From Oscillospiraceae bacterium (lineage in GTDB: Bacteria > Bacillota > Clostridia > Oscillospirales > Oscillospiraceae), in contig JAFXCL010000022.1 of NCBI GenBank assembly GCA_017521485.1, positions 1 to 57,975 of the forward strand: a stretch of 57,975 bases of DNA, given 5' to 3'. A program made the translations under genes and the position numbers. Below the pieces are notes generated by a model. That model did not search any database. It was given only the letters and a program-made list of their open reading frames with translations, and was not told the DNA's origin. Positions 9,125-16,208 of this stretch are shown piece after piece (the first letter of the stretch is position 1; every line of letters begins with the position of its first letter).

Positions 9125-9198
9125 CAAATCCCTCTCACTCCACTTAAAATCATGCACCCATCGGGTGGTCTTTTTTTGGCTATATGAAGGGATTTGAA
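9125..9198 (+). repeat. 74-bp direct repeat, copy 1, tRNA-3'-end-like with terminator hairpin
   Basis: It begins CAAATCCCTCTCACTCCA, which reads like the T-arm and acceptor 3' strand of a tRNA. It contains ACCCATCGGGT followed by a T-run, a terminator-like hairpin, and ends with GAAGGGATTTG, the near inverse of its start. It matches 9282-9355 at 69 of 74 positions. The 5' half of a tRNA is absent. Confidence 0.75.
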
Positions 9199-9281
9199 TA
9201 ATCTAAATGCAACGCGGATGAGCGTTGCCGCCGCCGGCTGGACGGCGGCGAACCTTTATTTCCGCAAAGCGGAAATGCAAA
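9199..9281 (+). repeat. Three consecutive hairpins between the direct repeats
   Basis: The three are AACGC/GCGTT, GCCGCCG/CGGCGGC and the perfect TTTCCGC-aaa-GCGGAAA. Together they make a structured spacer inside the repeat cassette. Confidence 0.7.
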
Positions 9282-9355
9282 CAAATCCCTCTCACTCCAC
9301 TTAAAATCACGGACCCATCGGGTGGTCTTTTTTTGGCGGTGTGAAGGGATTTGAA
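9282..9355 (+). repeat. 74-bp direct repeat, copy 2
   Basis: It has the same length and layout as the copy at 9125, with five substitutions. Its outer ends (CAAATCCCTCTCAC and GTGAAGGGATTTG) are close to perfect inverses. A truncated copy of the first 12 bases lies at 9410-9421. Confidence 0.75.
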
Positions 9356-9425
9356 CAACCGAAATGAATGCTATTTTGCGCATTTTGCTAATGAAAATGC
9401 TAATGAAAGCCCTCTCACTCCGATC

Positions 9426-9632
9426 TTAGTTTTTCCTCTCAACTTTTTTGCGTGTTCCGTCCGGATACACAATGGTGGTATGCTCCAGCTGACCGGTCAG
9501 GCTGGCTTTAACGGAGTCAATATAGATTCGTCGCAGCTTGTCCCGCTCCACGGTCTCATCTTCTGTCAGGCCCTCTGCCTTTGCTTTTGCTGCCAGTTCG
9601 TTGATTCTTTTGATTACTTCGTTCATATCCAT
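9426..9632 (-). CDS. DUF896 family small protein (YnzC-like)
   Basis: The protein has 68 residues with the family start MDMNEVIKRINELAAKAK, an EGLTEDE turn, RDKLRRIYIDSVKASL and a basic tail. DUF896 proteins such as Bacillus YnzC are short helical hairpins of unsettled function; the sequence shows two helices and no catalytic motif. The chosen start has GAGGTGA five bases upstream; a start six codons earlier would overlap that site. Its ribosome-binding site touches the stop of ylmH, so the two form one transcript. Confidence 0.85.
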   Translation of the reverse strand: MDMNEVIKRINELAAKAKAEGLTEDETVERDKLRRIYIDSVKASLTGQLEHTTIVYPDGTRKKVERKN

Positions 9633-9642
9633 AATTTTCACC

Positions 9643-10425
9643 TCATACATAGCGGTGGATCACCACCGAAATACGGCCCTTTTTCGTCTGGCCGCCGACG
9701 GTCGTCAGGTGCATTTTTCCCAGTCCCCGGACAGAAATGATCGCACCTTCTTCTACAGCTTTGTCCGGCTTTTCACAGGGTAGTCCGTTGATGGCAACCT
9801 TGCCGGCACTTACATATTGTGCAGCCTGACTGCGTCCGATGCGAAAACCTGCGGAGATCACACCGTCCAGCCGCAAGGATGCCAGTGTGTCCCGGACCTC
9901 CTTGGTTTCCGGCTCAGGCACACGGATAGCTGAAAGCGGAATTTCCTGCAAATGCAGCTTTGTTCTGCCAGCGCTTTCAAAGTTTTGCAGGATGTAAGGG
10001 GCAATCTCATTGGTTACAAAGAAATCACAGCTGCCATTTCCTACACAGATGTCACCTACAGTCTCCCGGGCAATGCCTGCCCCCATCAGCGCACCCAGAA
10101 AATCCCGGTGATTGGGGCTGTCACCCTGATAAAAGGTTGCCCGTAAACACACAAGAGGAGCATCCTCATACAGCGCGCTTTCGTCCAGATAGTCCGGCAA
10201 AAATACAAGCATTTTTCGCTCCGCACTGTCATAGCCACCGAAGGTATGCAGACCCTCTAAGTTCCCAAAGAGAAACCGGGTCATTTCCAGCTCCCTGGGG
10301 GAGAGAAAGCTGCTGTTTGAGGGGATGTTTTTGCGGATGCCAGTATTTATTTTGTCCCATACCTTGGCAAGGAGCACTTTATCCTCCGGTGTGCGGGCAA
10401 TTTTTTCAATATTTGATCGGTCCAT
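9643..10425 (-). CDS. ylmH: YlmH-like S4-domain RNA-binding protein
   Basis: This 260-residue protein belongs to the YlmH family, whose S4 domain binds RNA and which is linked to ribosome rescue and cell-division gene clusters in Firmicutes. The N-terminal two thirds carry LSPRELEMTRFLFGN, GDSPNHRDFLGALMG and DICVGNGSCDFFV. The S4 domain is at residues ~183-245 (LDGVISAGFRIGRSQAAQYV, SAGKVAINGLPCEKPD). The start follows GGTGATG; an upstream in-frame ATG has no such signal. It is not in the usual division cluster here: it stands alone with DUF896 and is divergent from a flavoprotein gene. Confidence 0.9.
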   Translation of the reverse strand: MDRSNIEKIARTPEDKVLLAKVWDKINTGIRKNIPSNSSFLSPRELEMTRFLFGNLEGLHTFGGYDSAERKMLVFLPDYLDESALYEDAPLVCLRATFYQGDSPNHRDFLGALMGAGIARETVGDICVGNGSCDFFVTNEIAPYILQNFESAGRTKLHLQEIPLSAIRVPEPETKEVRDTLASLRLDGVISAGFRIGRSQAAQYVSAGKVAINGLPCEKPDKAVEEGAIISVRGLGKMHLTTVGGQTKKGRISVVIHRYV

Positions 10426-10440
10426 TTCATCACCAAAGGT

Positions 10441-10468
10441 ATTATAACACATTGTTTCTTCAATGCAA
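10441..10468 (-). promoter_or_regulatory. Promoter of ylmH
   Basis: On the minus strand: TTGCAT, 16-base spacer, TATAAT. The predicted transcript start leaves a leader of only about ten bases before the ylmH ATG. Confidence 0.55.
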
Positions 10469-10475
10469 GTTTTTC

Positions 10476-10504
10476 TTGTTTCCCGGGGCGTATTCGGTTA
10501 TAAT
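10476..10504 (+). promoter_or_regulatory. Promoter of the flavoprotein pair
   Basis: TTGTTT, 17-base spacer, TATAAT. The -10 box overlaps the earliest possible ATG of the next gene (10503), which argues for a later start there. Confidence 0.6.
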
Positions 10505-10526
10505 GGGGGAAAAGGCGGTGAAACAG

Positions 10527-11741
10527 ATGATCCTAGGCATTATCGGCGGTGGTGCATCCGGAATGGCGGCAGCATTGGCAGCAGCAGAAAATCCCGGCAC
10601 ACAGGTTGTCTTAATGGAACGGCAGTCCCGGGTGGGCAGAAAGCTCTCGGCAACGGGCAATGGCCGCTGTAATCTTACAAATACAAATGCAAGCAAAGAA
10701 CACTATCACGGCACAGACTCTGATTTTGCAAAACCGGCATTGGACGGGTTTGATACAGAAGCGACCCTTTCCTGGTTTCGGGGGTTAGGACTTTGCACAG
10801 TGGAGGAGCCATCCGGAAGGGTCTATCCTTACTCAGACCAAGCCAATTCAGTGGTGGATGTGCTGCGTCTTGCACTGGAAAAACCGAATATCACCCTCAA
10901 AACCGGCTTTGAAGTCCAGAAGATCCGCAAGGATGGGGAAAAGTTTTCTGTAACCAATGGGGAAGAAACCGTCTGCTGCGATAAATTGATCGTTGCCTGC
11001 GGCGGACTTGCGGGCACAAAGCTAGGGGGCAGTTTATCCGGCTATCAGCTTTTGGGAAAGCTGGGACATAAAGCGACTCGCCTGCGTCCCGCACTGGTCC
11101 AGCTCAAATGCGGCTGGAACGGCATTGCCGCCCTGAAGGGCGTCCGCGCCAATTGCAGTGCGCAGATTTTGCACGATGGAGAAGTCTTTGCCGTAAGCAG
11201 CGGCGAAGTGCAGTTTACAGAGTATGGCGTTTCCGGTCCGGTGATATTTGAGATCAGCCGGGATGTATGCCAAGGTCCGGGAAAATGGACCTGCCAAATG
11301 GATTTTCTTCCCCAGTGGGATGCAAATACACTGGAAAAGGAGCTTCTTCGCCGCACCCAGATGGCATTGCCAATGGACGATATTCTCACCGGAATTCTCC
11401 ATAACCGGCTGGGCAGAGTGCTCACAAAGGCGGCAGGCATCAAGGGGAAATTAAAAGCAGCAGAACTGACTGATAGCGAGCGCAAAGAGCTTTGCCGGGC
11501 GGTGAAAGCCTTTGAAGTGGAGTTGACAGAGCCTATGGGTATGGATAGCGCGCAGGTTACTGCCGGTGGCGTTTTAACCGGGCAGTTTGACCCTAACACA
11601 ATGGAAAGTCGTCTTGTGCCCGGGCTGTATGCCTGCGGCGAGGTGCTGGACATTGACGGCGACTGCGGTGGCTACAATCTCCAGTGGGCGTGGAGCTCCG
11701 GGCGCTTGGCAGGCTTGCACGCAGGAAAGGGAAGTGTATGA
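10527..11741 (+). CDS. NAD(P)/FAD-dependent oxidoreductase, HI0933/BaiN family
   Basis: The protein has 404 residues. The FAD-binding Rossmann motif is at the very N-terminus (GIIGGGASGMAAALAA), followed by the family signature RVGRKLSATGNGRCNLTN at residues ~35-52. The C-terminus has QVTAGGV and the second flavin motif (GLYACGEVLDIDGDCGGYNLQWA). HI0933-like proteins are flavoproteins whose substrates are mostly unknown; the BaiN label comes from bile-acid work on one member and need not apply. The start was chosen because the promoter -10 box overlaps the upstream ATG; a GTG three codons earlier remains possible. It overlaps the next gene by four bases (ATGA). Confidence 0.88.
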   Translation: MILGIIGGGASGMAAALAAAENPGTQVVLMERQSRVGRKLSATGNGRCNLTNTNASKEHYHGTDSDFAKPALDGFDTEATLSWFRGLGLCTVEEPSGRVYPYSDQANSVVDVLRLALEKPNITLKTGFEVQKIRKDGEKFSVTNGEETVCCDKLIVACGGLAGTKLGGSLSGYQLLGKLGHKATRLRPALVQLKCGWNGIAALKGVRANCSAQILHDGEVFAVSSGEVQFTEYGVSGPVIFEISRDVCQGPGKWTCQMDFLPQWDANTLEKELLRRTQMALPMDDILTGILHNRLGRVLTKAAGIKGKLKAAELTDSERKELCRAVKAFEVELTEPMGMDSAQVTAGGVLTGQFDPNTMESRLVPGLYACGEVLDIDGDCGGYNLQWAWSSGRLAGLHAGKGSV

Positions 11742-13315
11742 TACGAATCAGAGAAATTTCGTTGCCGCCGGAACATACGGTTGCCCAGCTTTCCTATGAG
11801 GCTGCCCGGGCGCTGAAAGTTTCCAATTCCAAAATCCGACGGGTAAAGATCGTGAAAAGGTCTGTAGATGCCCGAAAAAAACCGGATGTGCGCATTGTTT
11901 ACACGGTAGACGTGGCAGTGGACGGCAACGAGGGAAAAATATTAAAGCAAAGCGGCTGTAAAAAGGCATCCATTGCACCGGTTGTTTATTATAAGCCGCC
12001 CCGACTGAACACGCCCCCGGCAAAACGCCCGGTGGTGGTGGGTTTTGGTCCTGCGGGTATGTTTGCGGCGCTGATCCTGGCGCAGGCTGGAGCTTGCCCG
12101 CTGGTGCTGGAGCGGGGAGAGGATGCTGTTTCCCGCCACGAAAAGGTACAAGCTTTCTGGCAGACCGGAAAATTGGACACTGCCTCCAATGTGCAGTTTG
12201 GCGAGGGCGGTGCAGGCACATTTTCTGACGGCAAGCTCAATACCGGTGTGAACAATCCCCGGATCGGCTGGGTGTTAGAACAGCTTGTGGCGGCAGGCGC
12301 AAGAGAGAGTATCCTCTTCGATGCCAAGCCTCATGTGGGAACGGATGTGCTTTTGACTGTGGTGCAGAATATTCGTCAAAGAATCATCAGTCTTGGGGGA
12401 GAAGTTCGTTTCTGCACCCAGGTCACAAATGTTCTGGAAAAAGACGGCCACCTCACAGGACTGGAACTGAGTACCGGAGAAGTGATCGACTGTGATAATG
12501 CAATTTTTGCAATCGGTCACAGTGCCAGAGACACTTTTGAAAAGCTCTACGAGTTGGGTATTCCCATGGAGGCAAAGCCCTTTGCCATGGGTGTGCGCAT
12601 TGAGCATTTGCAGGAGACGGTGGACAAGGCGCAGTATGGAAAATCAGACCCTGTTCTGCCCCCGGCAGATTATAAGCTGGTAAAGCACTTAGATGACCGG
12701 ACGGTCTATTCCTTCTGTATGTGTCCCGGCGGCTATGTGGTGGCGGCTGCCTCCGAGGAGGGCAGAGTGGTCACTAACGGTATGAGCTATGCAGACCGGG
12801 AGGGTGTCAATGCCAATGGGGCACTGCTTGTCAGTGTAGAACCCAAGGATTTCCCGGGAGAAGGGCCCCTTGCAGGTATGTACTGGCAACGGGAAATGGA
12901 AGAAGCAGCCTTTGCTGCCGGCGGCAAAGATTATTGCGCACCTGCCCAGCGGGTGGGAGATTTTCTGGCAGGTAAGGAAAGCGCCGGACCGGGATCGGTG
13001 CAGCCGACCTACCGACCCGGCGTTAAGTGGTGTGACCTGCATACTTGCTTGCCTGAAAAGATTACCGATGCGATAGAAAAAGCACTGCCATTACTGGATG
13101 GAAACCTGAAAGGCTTTGCCCACCCGGATGCAGTGCTCACTGCCCCGGAAACCCGCAGTTCTTCCCCGGTGCGGATTCTTCGTAATGAAGAAAGGCAGTC
13201 GACCGGTCTTGCGGGATTGTACCCTGCCGGAGAGGGCGCAGGCTACGCCGGCGGCATTATGTCCGCAGCAGTAGACGGCATTATGTGTGCCGAAGCCTTG
13301 CTTTCACAGCTCTAA
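11738..13315 (+). CDS. FAD-dependent dehydrogenase, COG2509 type
   Basis: The protein has 525 residues. An N-terminal domain of ~95 residues (MIRIREISLPPEHT, then SKIRRVKIVKRSVDARKKPDV) is typical of this uncharacterised family. The FAD motif VVVGFGPAGMFAALILA follows at ~100, then NVQFGEGGAGTFSDGKLNT, AIGHSARDTF and a C-terminal YPAGEGAGYAGGIMSAAVDG. It is cytosolic with no membrane segment. ATGA overlap with the preceding flavoprotein gene suggests coupled translation, and a terminator follows. The substrate is unknown. Confidence 0.88.
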   Translation: MIRIREISLPPEHTVAQLSYEAARALKVSNSKIRRVKIVKRSVDARKKPDVRIVYTVDVAVDGNEGKILKQSGCKKASIAPVVYYKPPRLNTPPAKRPVVVGFGPAGMFAALILAQAGACPLVLERGEDAVSRHEKVQAFWQTGKLDTASNVQFGEGGAGTFSDGKLNTGVNNPRIGWVLEQLVAAGARESILFDAKPHVGTDVLLTVVQNIRQRIISLGGEVRFCTQVTNVLEKDGHLTGLELSTGEVIDCDNAIFAIGHSARDTFEKLYELGIPMEAKPFAMGVRIEHLQETVDKAQYGKSDPVLPPADYKLVKHLDDRTVYSFCMCPGGYVVAAASEEGRVVTNGMSYADREGVNANGALLVSVEPKDFPGEGPLAGMYWQREMEEAAFAAGGKDYCAPAQRVGDFLAGKESAGPGSVQPTYRPGVKWCDLHTCLPEKITDAIEKALPLLDGNLKGFAHPDAVLTAPETRSSSPVRILRNEERQSTGLAGLYPAGEGAGYAGGIMSAAVDGIMCAEALLSQL

Positions 13316-13329
13316 TTGCATAAAAAAAC

Positions 13330-13366
13330 AAAGACCTTATGGAGCATTAGATTGCCCAAGGTCTTT
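13330..13366. terminator. Bidirectional terminator
   Basis: AAAGACCTT / AAGGTCTTT stem with A-runs on the left and T-runs on the right. It serves the flavoprotein operon and the convergent DUF1294 gene. Confidence 0.8.
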
Positions 13367-13372
13367 GCTTTT

Positions 13373-13636
13373 TTATTTTATAAAACTTAAAATAACCACC
13401 GCCAGCACCACCTGCACCGCCAAAATCACAGGCAGACCGACAGAGAATTTAGGGTGCTTCGTCTTATGCCGGAAAAGCTTCATCCCGGCAATCGCACCCA
13501 GACTGCCGCCTAACAATGCAAAGGCTATAAGCGTCTTTTCCGGTATCCGCCAGCGATCTTTTTTCGCTTTTTGCTTATCTATTAGCATAAGCAGGAATGA
13601 AAGCGCATTGATTATCAGTAGGTAAATAAGTTCCAT
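13373..13636 (-). CDS. DUF1294 small membrane protein
   Basis: The protein has 87 residues and two or three membrane helices (~2-18, ~35-52, ~65-85). The family signature is present: LMLIDKQKAKKDRWRIPE, then LALLGGS-like FALLGGSLGAIAGM and FRHKTKHPKFSVGLP. DUF1294 proteins are widespread and have no assigned function. It ends seven bases from the bidirectional terminator and is divergent from the lipoprotein gene, with only 26 bases between the two starts. Confidence 0.88.
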   Translation of the reverse strand: MELIYLLIINALSFLLMLIDKQKAKKDRWRIPEKTLIAFALLGGSLGAIAGMKLFRHKTKHPKFSVGLPVILAVQVVLAVVILSFIK

Positions 13637-13662
13637 AGAAAACCTTTCAGGAGGGGAGTACT

Positions 13663-14184
13663 TTGAAAAAATGCTTTATCTTGTTGCTGGTAATGTTGTT
13701 GTTTGCCGGCTGCGGCGCACAGGAAACCTTTGAGACCGTTTCCGATGCTTATAACCAGCCGGTCTCTGCGCCTCAGTGGCAGATGCTCCTGGATGTACCC
13801 CAGGAAGCAAGCGTGAGCGTCTTGCAAGGGGAGGATGCAGGAAAGATCTATCTGTGTGATGGCTATACCGTTACTGTACAGACGATGGCATCCGGGGATC
13901 TGGAAAAAACCCTGCGAACCCTCACTGGCTACGAAAAAGAGGAATTGACCCTGATGCAGACTCTGCAGGACGGTGCAAAACGCTACGAATGTGTGTGGGT
14001 GTCTGCCGGTGAGGGGGAGGACCAAGTGGGAAGACTGTGTCTGTTAGACGACGGCAATTACACATATGCAGTCACCGCGATGGCAGGGGAGACAAAAGCC
14101 GGGGAACTTTCGCAGGTGTGGCAGGAGATGTTTGACTCCTTCCGTCTGGTAAGTCCCGATGTGGAGCTTAATACTGGCTCATAG
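13663..14184 (+). CDS. Putative lipoprotein, unknown function
   Basis: The protein has 173 residues. The start is TTG, decided by AGGAGGGG seven bases upstream and by the signal peptide KKCFILLLVMLLFAGC with lipobox FAGC. The mature part has repeated beta-strand and turn patterns and a helix near the end (ELSQVWQEMFDSFRL), like small extracellular lipoproteins of Clostridia. I see no catalytic motif. Its 3' end overlaps the convergent WYL regulator gene by 17 bases. Confidence 0.75.
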   Translation: MKKCFILLLVMLLFAGCGAQETFETVSDAYNQPVSAPQWQMLLDVPQEASVSVLQGEDAGKIYLCDGYTVTVQTMASGDLEKTLRTLTGYEKEELTLMQTLQDGAKRYECVWVSAGEGEDQVGRLCLLDDGNYTYAVTAMAGETKAGELSQVWQEMFDSFRLVSPDVELNTGS

Positions 14185-15142
14185 CTTCCTGACACAATGT
14201 ACAGCACTGGTCTGCAACACACTGGGGATACAGAATTTTCGCTTTGTTTCCAAAGCCGATGACCCAGCTTAAAAACATAGGGGACACGGCAACTTTGACA
14301 GTGAAATTAAAATGCTCGTCTCCATCAGGGATCAGCATGGTATCCGCGCCGAACCGGTCGATCACCACGTTGATAAGGCTTCTGTGAAAGCGCAGCTTCA
14401 CATCCACCGCGTCACCGGAATACATCTGAAACAGCCGGTTGGCGTGGTCGTGGAGAGCTTTTCCGGTCAGCTCCGGACAGGGCACCCGGTCTGTATCCAG
14501 TAGTCCGATGTCACACATCCGGTCCACCCGGTAGGAGGTCACACCGTGGCGCTCTGACAGGGCAAGCAGATAGCAGTTTTCGTTGTCCTGACAAAGCCCG
14601 TAGGGACTGGCAATGTACTCCTTTTCCCGATACCGGCGTTTCTGGCCCAGATCCCAGTCAAAGTACCGGAAGGTAATCTGCTTATTGTGGGTGATCGCCT
14701 CCTGAATGGCATCGACATTGTAGTAGATCGTCTCATTCATACTCTTTACCCGACCGGACACCAGAACCGTTCGCTTCATCAGCTTTGCGTCCTGCTCGTT
14801 ACACTGGGCGCACAGCTTTTCGATTAACTCCCGGGACTTTTTCTCTGTCAGATAACGGCTGGACTGAACTGCGTCGATCAGAAGCTTTAATTCCGGCAAC
14901 TCAAAATTCCGGGAAGCCACATAATAACCGCCGTTTTTGCCGGGAATGGAGATGATATCCACGCCGTAATCCTGAAGCGCGGCAATGTCCGAATAAACAG
15001 TCTTGCGGTCACATTTGATGCGATGACTATCCAGCATAGAAATTAGTTCTGAAGCTCTCACGGGGCACGCCTCGTGGGAGTTTTTTTGTAAATAATCCAG
15101 AATATAGAGGATCTTCAGTTTTTGATTGTCAGACTTCGGCAT
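14168..15142 (-). CDS. WYL-domain transcriptional regulator
   Basis: The protein has 324 residues. The N-terminal helix-turn-helix (LKILYILDYLQK through DRKTVYSDIAALQDYGVDI, residues ~9-60) is DeoR/YafY-like. The middle is the WYL domain, with EKEYIASPYGLCQDNENCYLLAL at ~160-185, and a C-terminal WCX-type extension follows. WYL regulators sense a ligand or nucleic acid through this domain; the target is unknown. The start has GGAGGTG upstream, and 30 further in-frame codons upstream are rejected because they cross the promoter. No obvious target operon is adjacent. Confidence 0.85.
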   Translation of the reverse strand: MPKSDNQKLKILYILDYLQKNSHEACPVRASELISMLDSHRIKCDRKTVYSDIAALQDYGVDIISIPGKNGGYYVASRNFELPELKLLIDAVQSSRYLTEKKSRELIEKLCAQCNEQDAKLMKRTVLVSGRVKSMNETIYYNVDAIQEAITHNKQITFRYFDWDLGQKRRYREKEYIASPYGLCQDNENCYLLALSERHGVTSYRVDRMCDIGLLDTDRVPCPELTGKALHDHANRLFQMYSGDAVDVKLRFHRSLINVVIDRFGADTMLIPDGDEHFNFTVKVAVSPMFLSWVIGFGNKAKILYPQCVADQCCTLCQEAMSQY

Positions 15143-15165
15143 AGCAGCACCTCCTATTTTAATAG

Positions 15166-15194
15166 AGTATATCATATTGCCAAAGCTTGGTAAA
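15166..15194 (-). promoter_or_regulatory. Promoter of the WYL regulator
   Basis: On the minus strand: TTTACC, 17-base spacer, TATACT. It gives a leader of about 17 bases including the GGAGGTG. Confidence 0.55.
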
Positions 15195-15217
15195 TATAAA
15201 TTTCTATTTGACGGGCT

Positions 15218-15280
15218 GTAGGGGCGATTCACGAATGACCCCTACGGTTTGTTGGCGTGTAAAAAAACACACCAACAAAC
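15218..15280. repeat. Two dispersed-type hairpins between divergent genes
   Basis: The first is GTAGGGG...CCCCTAC (15218-15245), of the same GGGGCG / CCCCTAC palindrome type seen at 28713 and 32344. The second is a 14-bp stem (15247-15280, one mismatch) built on GTTTGTTGG / CCAACAAAC with an A-rich loop. No gene is present in this intergenic region. Confidence 0.65.
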
Positions 15281-15306
15281 TGAAATTTGAACTTTTGTTG
15301 CAGTGT

Positions 15307-15340
15307 TTGATTTTTCATAGAAAATATGATATGGTATAAC
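15307..15340 (+). promoter_or_regulatory. Probable promoter of the nfo gene
   Basis: An extended -10, TGG-TATAAC, lies at 15332-15340, with TTTTCA 17 bases upstream. An overlapping alternative is TTGATT, 17-base spacer, TATGGT. The ribosome-binding site AAAGGAGTG follows immediately. Confidence 0.45.
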
Positions 15341-15357
15341 ACAAAGGAGTGAAAGTT

Positions 15358-16188
15358 ATGTTGTATGTTGGCTGCCACCTGTCAGCTTCTGCTGGCAATG
15401 TGGCTATGATAGAAACGGCAAAATCCATTGGGGCAAATACCTTTGCCTTTTTCACCCGCAATCCCCGGGGGAGTCAGGCAAAGCCCCTGAATGAAAATGA
15501 CTGTGCACAGGCGGTAAAGCTGCTGCAGGAAGAAAACTTTGGCAAGCTGGTTGCCCATGCACCTTATACTATGAACCTCTGCACAGCAGAGCCTGGTGCA
15601 AGAGCCTTCGCGGCAAGTGTTCTTGCAGACGATCTGTACCGGATGTCTTTTTTGCCCGGAAATTTTTATAATTTCCATCCGGGCAGCCATGTGGGTCAGG
15701 GCGTGGAGACTGGCATCAGCCAGATCTGTGACGCCCTGAAGCAGGCACTGGCACCGGGTTACCCGGTTACCGTATTGCTGGAAACCATGGCAGGAAAGGG
15801 CAGTGAGGTTGGCGGAAAATTTCAGGAGCTCAAGGACATCATCGACGGCGTTGGCAGCGATCAGGTTGGCGTGTGTCTTGACACCTGCCATATCTACGAC
15901 GGCGGCTATGATATCGTAAACGATTTGGATGGCGTTCTTCAGGAATTCGACCGGATCATCGGTATGGATAAGCTTAAGGCGCTTCACTTAAACGATTCGA
16001 AAAATCCCTATGCCAGCCATAAGGACCGGCACGAATGTCTGGGAGACGGCTCTTTGGGACTGGAGACCTTCCGGGCGGTGGTAAACCACCCGTGGCTTAA
16101 GGACAAGCCTATGATCTTGGAAACACCTAACGAACTGAGCGGCTATGCAAAGGAAATTGCAATACTGCGGCAAATGGAAAATATCTAA
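15358..16188 (+). CDS. nfo: Endonuclease IV (apurinic/apyrimidinic)
   Basis: The protein has 276 residues, the usual length for Nfo. It is a TIM-barrel zinc enzyme that nicks DNA at abasic sites in base-excision repair. Metal-ligand motifs are visible: GCHLSAS at the N-terminus, VAHAPYTMNL, NFHPGSH, VLLETMAGKG, CLDTCHIYDGGYD, ALHLNDSKNPYASHKDRHECLGDG and a final LETPN. The ATG follows AAAGGAGTG; a GTG three codons upstream lies inside that site. The next gene starts 20 bases later, so they may be co-transcribed. Confidence 0.95.
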   Translation: MLYVGCHLSASAGNVAMIETAKSIGANTFAFFTRNPRGSQAKPLNENDCAQAVKLLQEENFGKLVAHAPYTMNLCTAEPGARAFAASVLADDLYRMSFLPGNFYNFHPGSHVGQGVETGISQICDALKQALAPGYPVTVLLETMAGKGSEVGGKFQELKDIIDGVGSDQVGVCLDTCHIYDGGYDIVNDLDGVLQEFDRIIGMDKLKALHLNDSKNPYASHKDRHECLGDGSLGLETFRAVVNHPWLKDKPMILETPNELSGYAKEIAILRQMENI

Positions 16189-16208
16189 AATTTGGAGGTG
16201 ACAGCACA

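Larger units (their letters stand above)
8939..9425. other. Non-coding stretch with repeat cassette
   Basis: I see no gene here. The first ~110 bases are AT-rich and contain TCTACCAT and its inverse ATGGTAGA (8940 and 9041). From 9125 to 9355 lies a cassette of two direct repeats around three hairpins. A short third copy of the repeat start follows at 9410-9421, just after a small tandem repeat, GCTAATGAAAATGCTAATGAAA. Confidence 0.7.

Noticed and set aside
9125..9355. tRNA gene suggested by T-arm-like and acceptor-like sequence
   Set aside because: No D-arm, anticodon arm or matching 5' acceptor strand upstream of either copy.
9960..10526. Long N-terminal extension of the HI0933-family flavoprotein
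   Set aside because: It runs antisense through ylmH and across the promoter; the FAD motif sits at the N-terminus only with the 10527 start.
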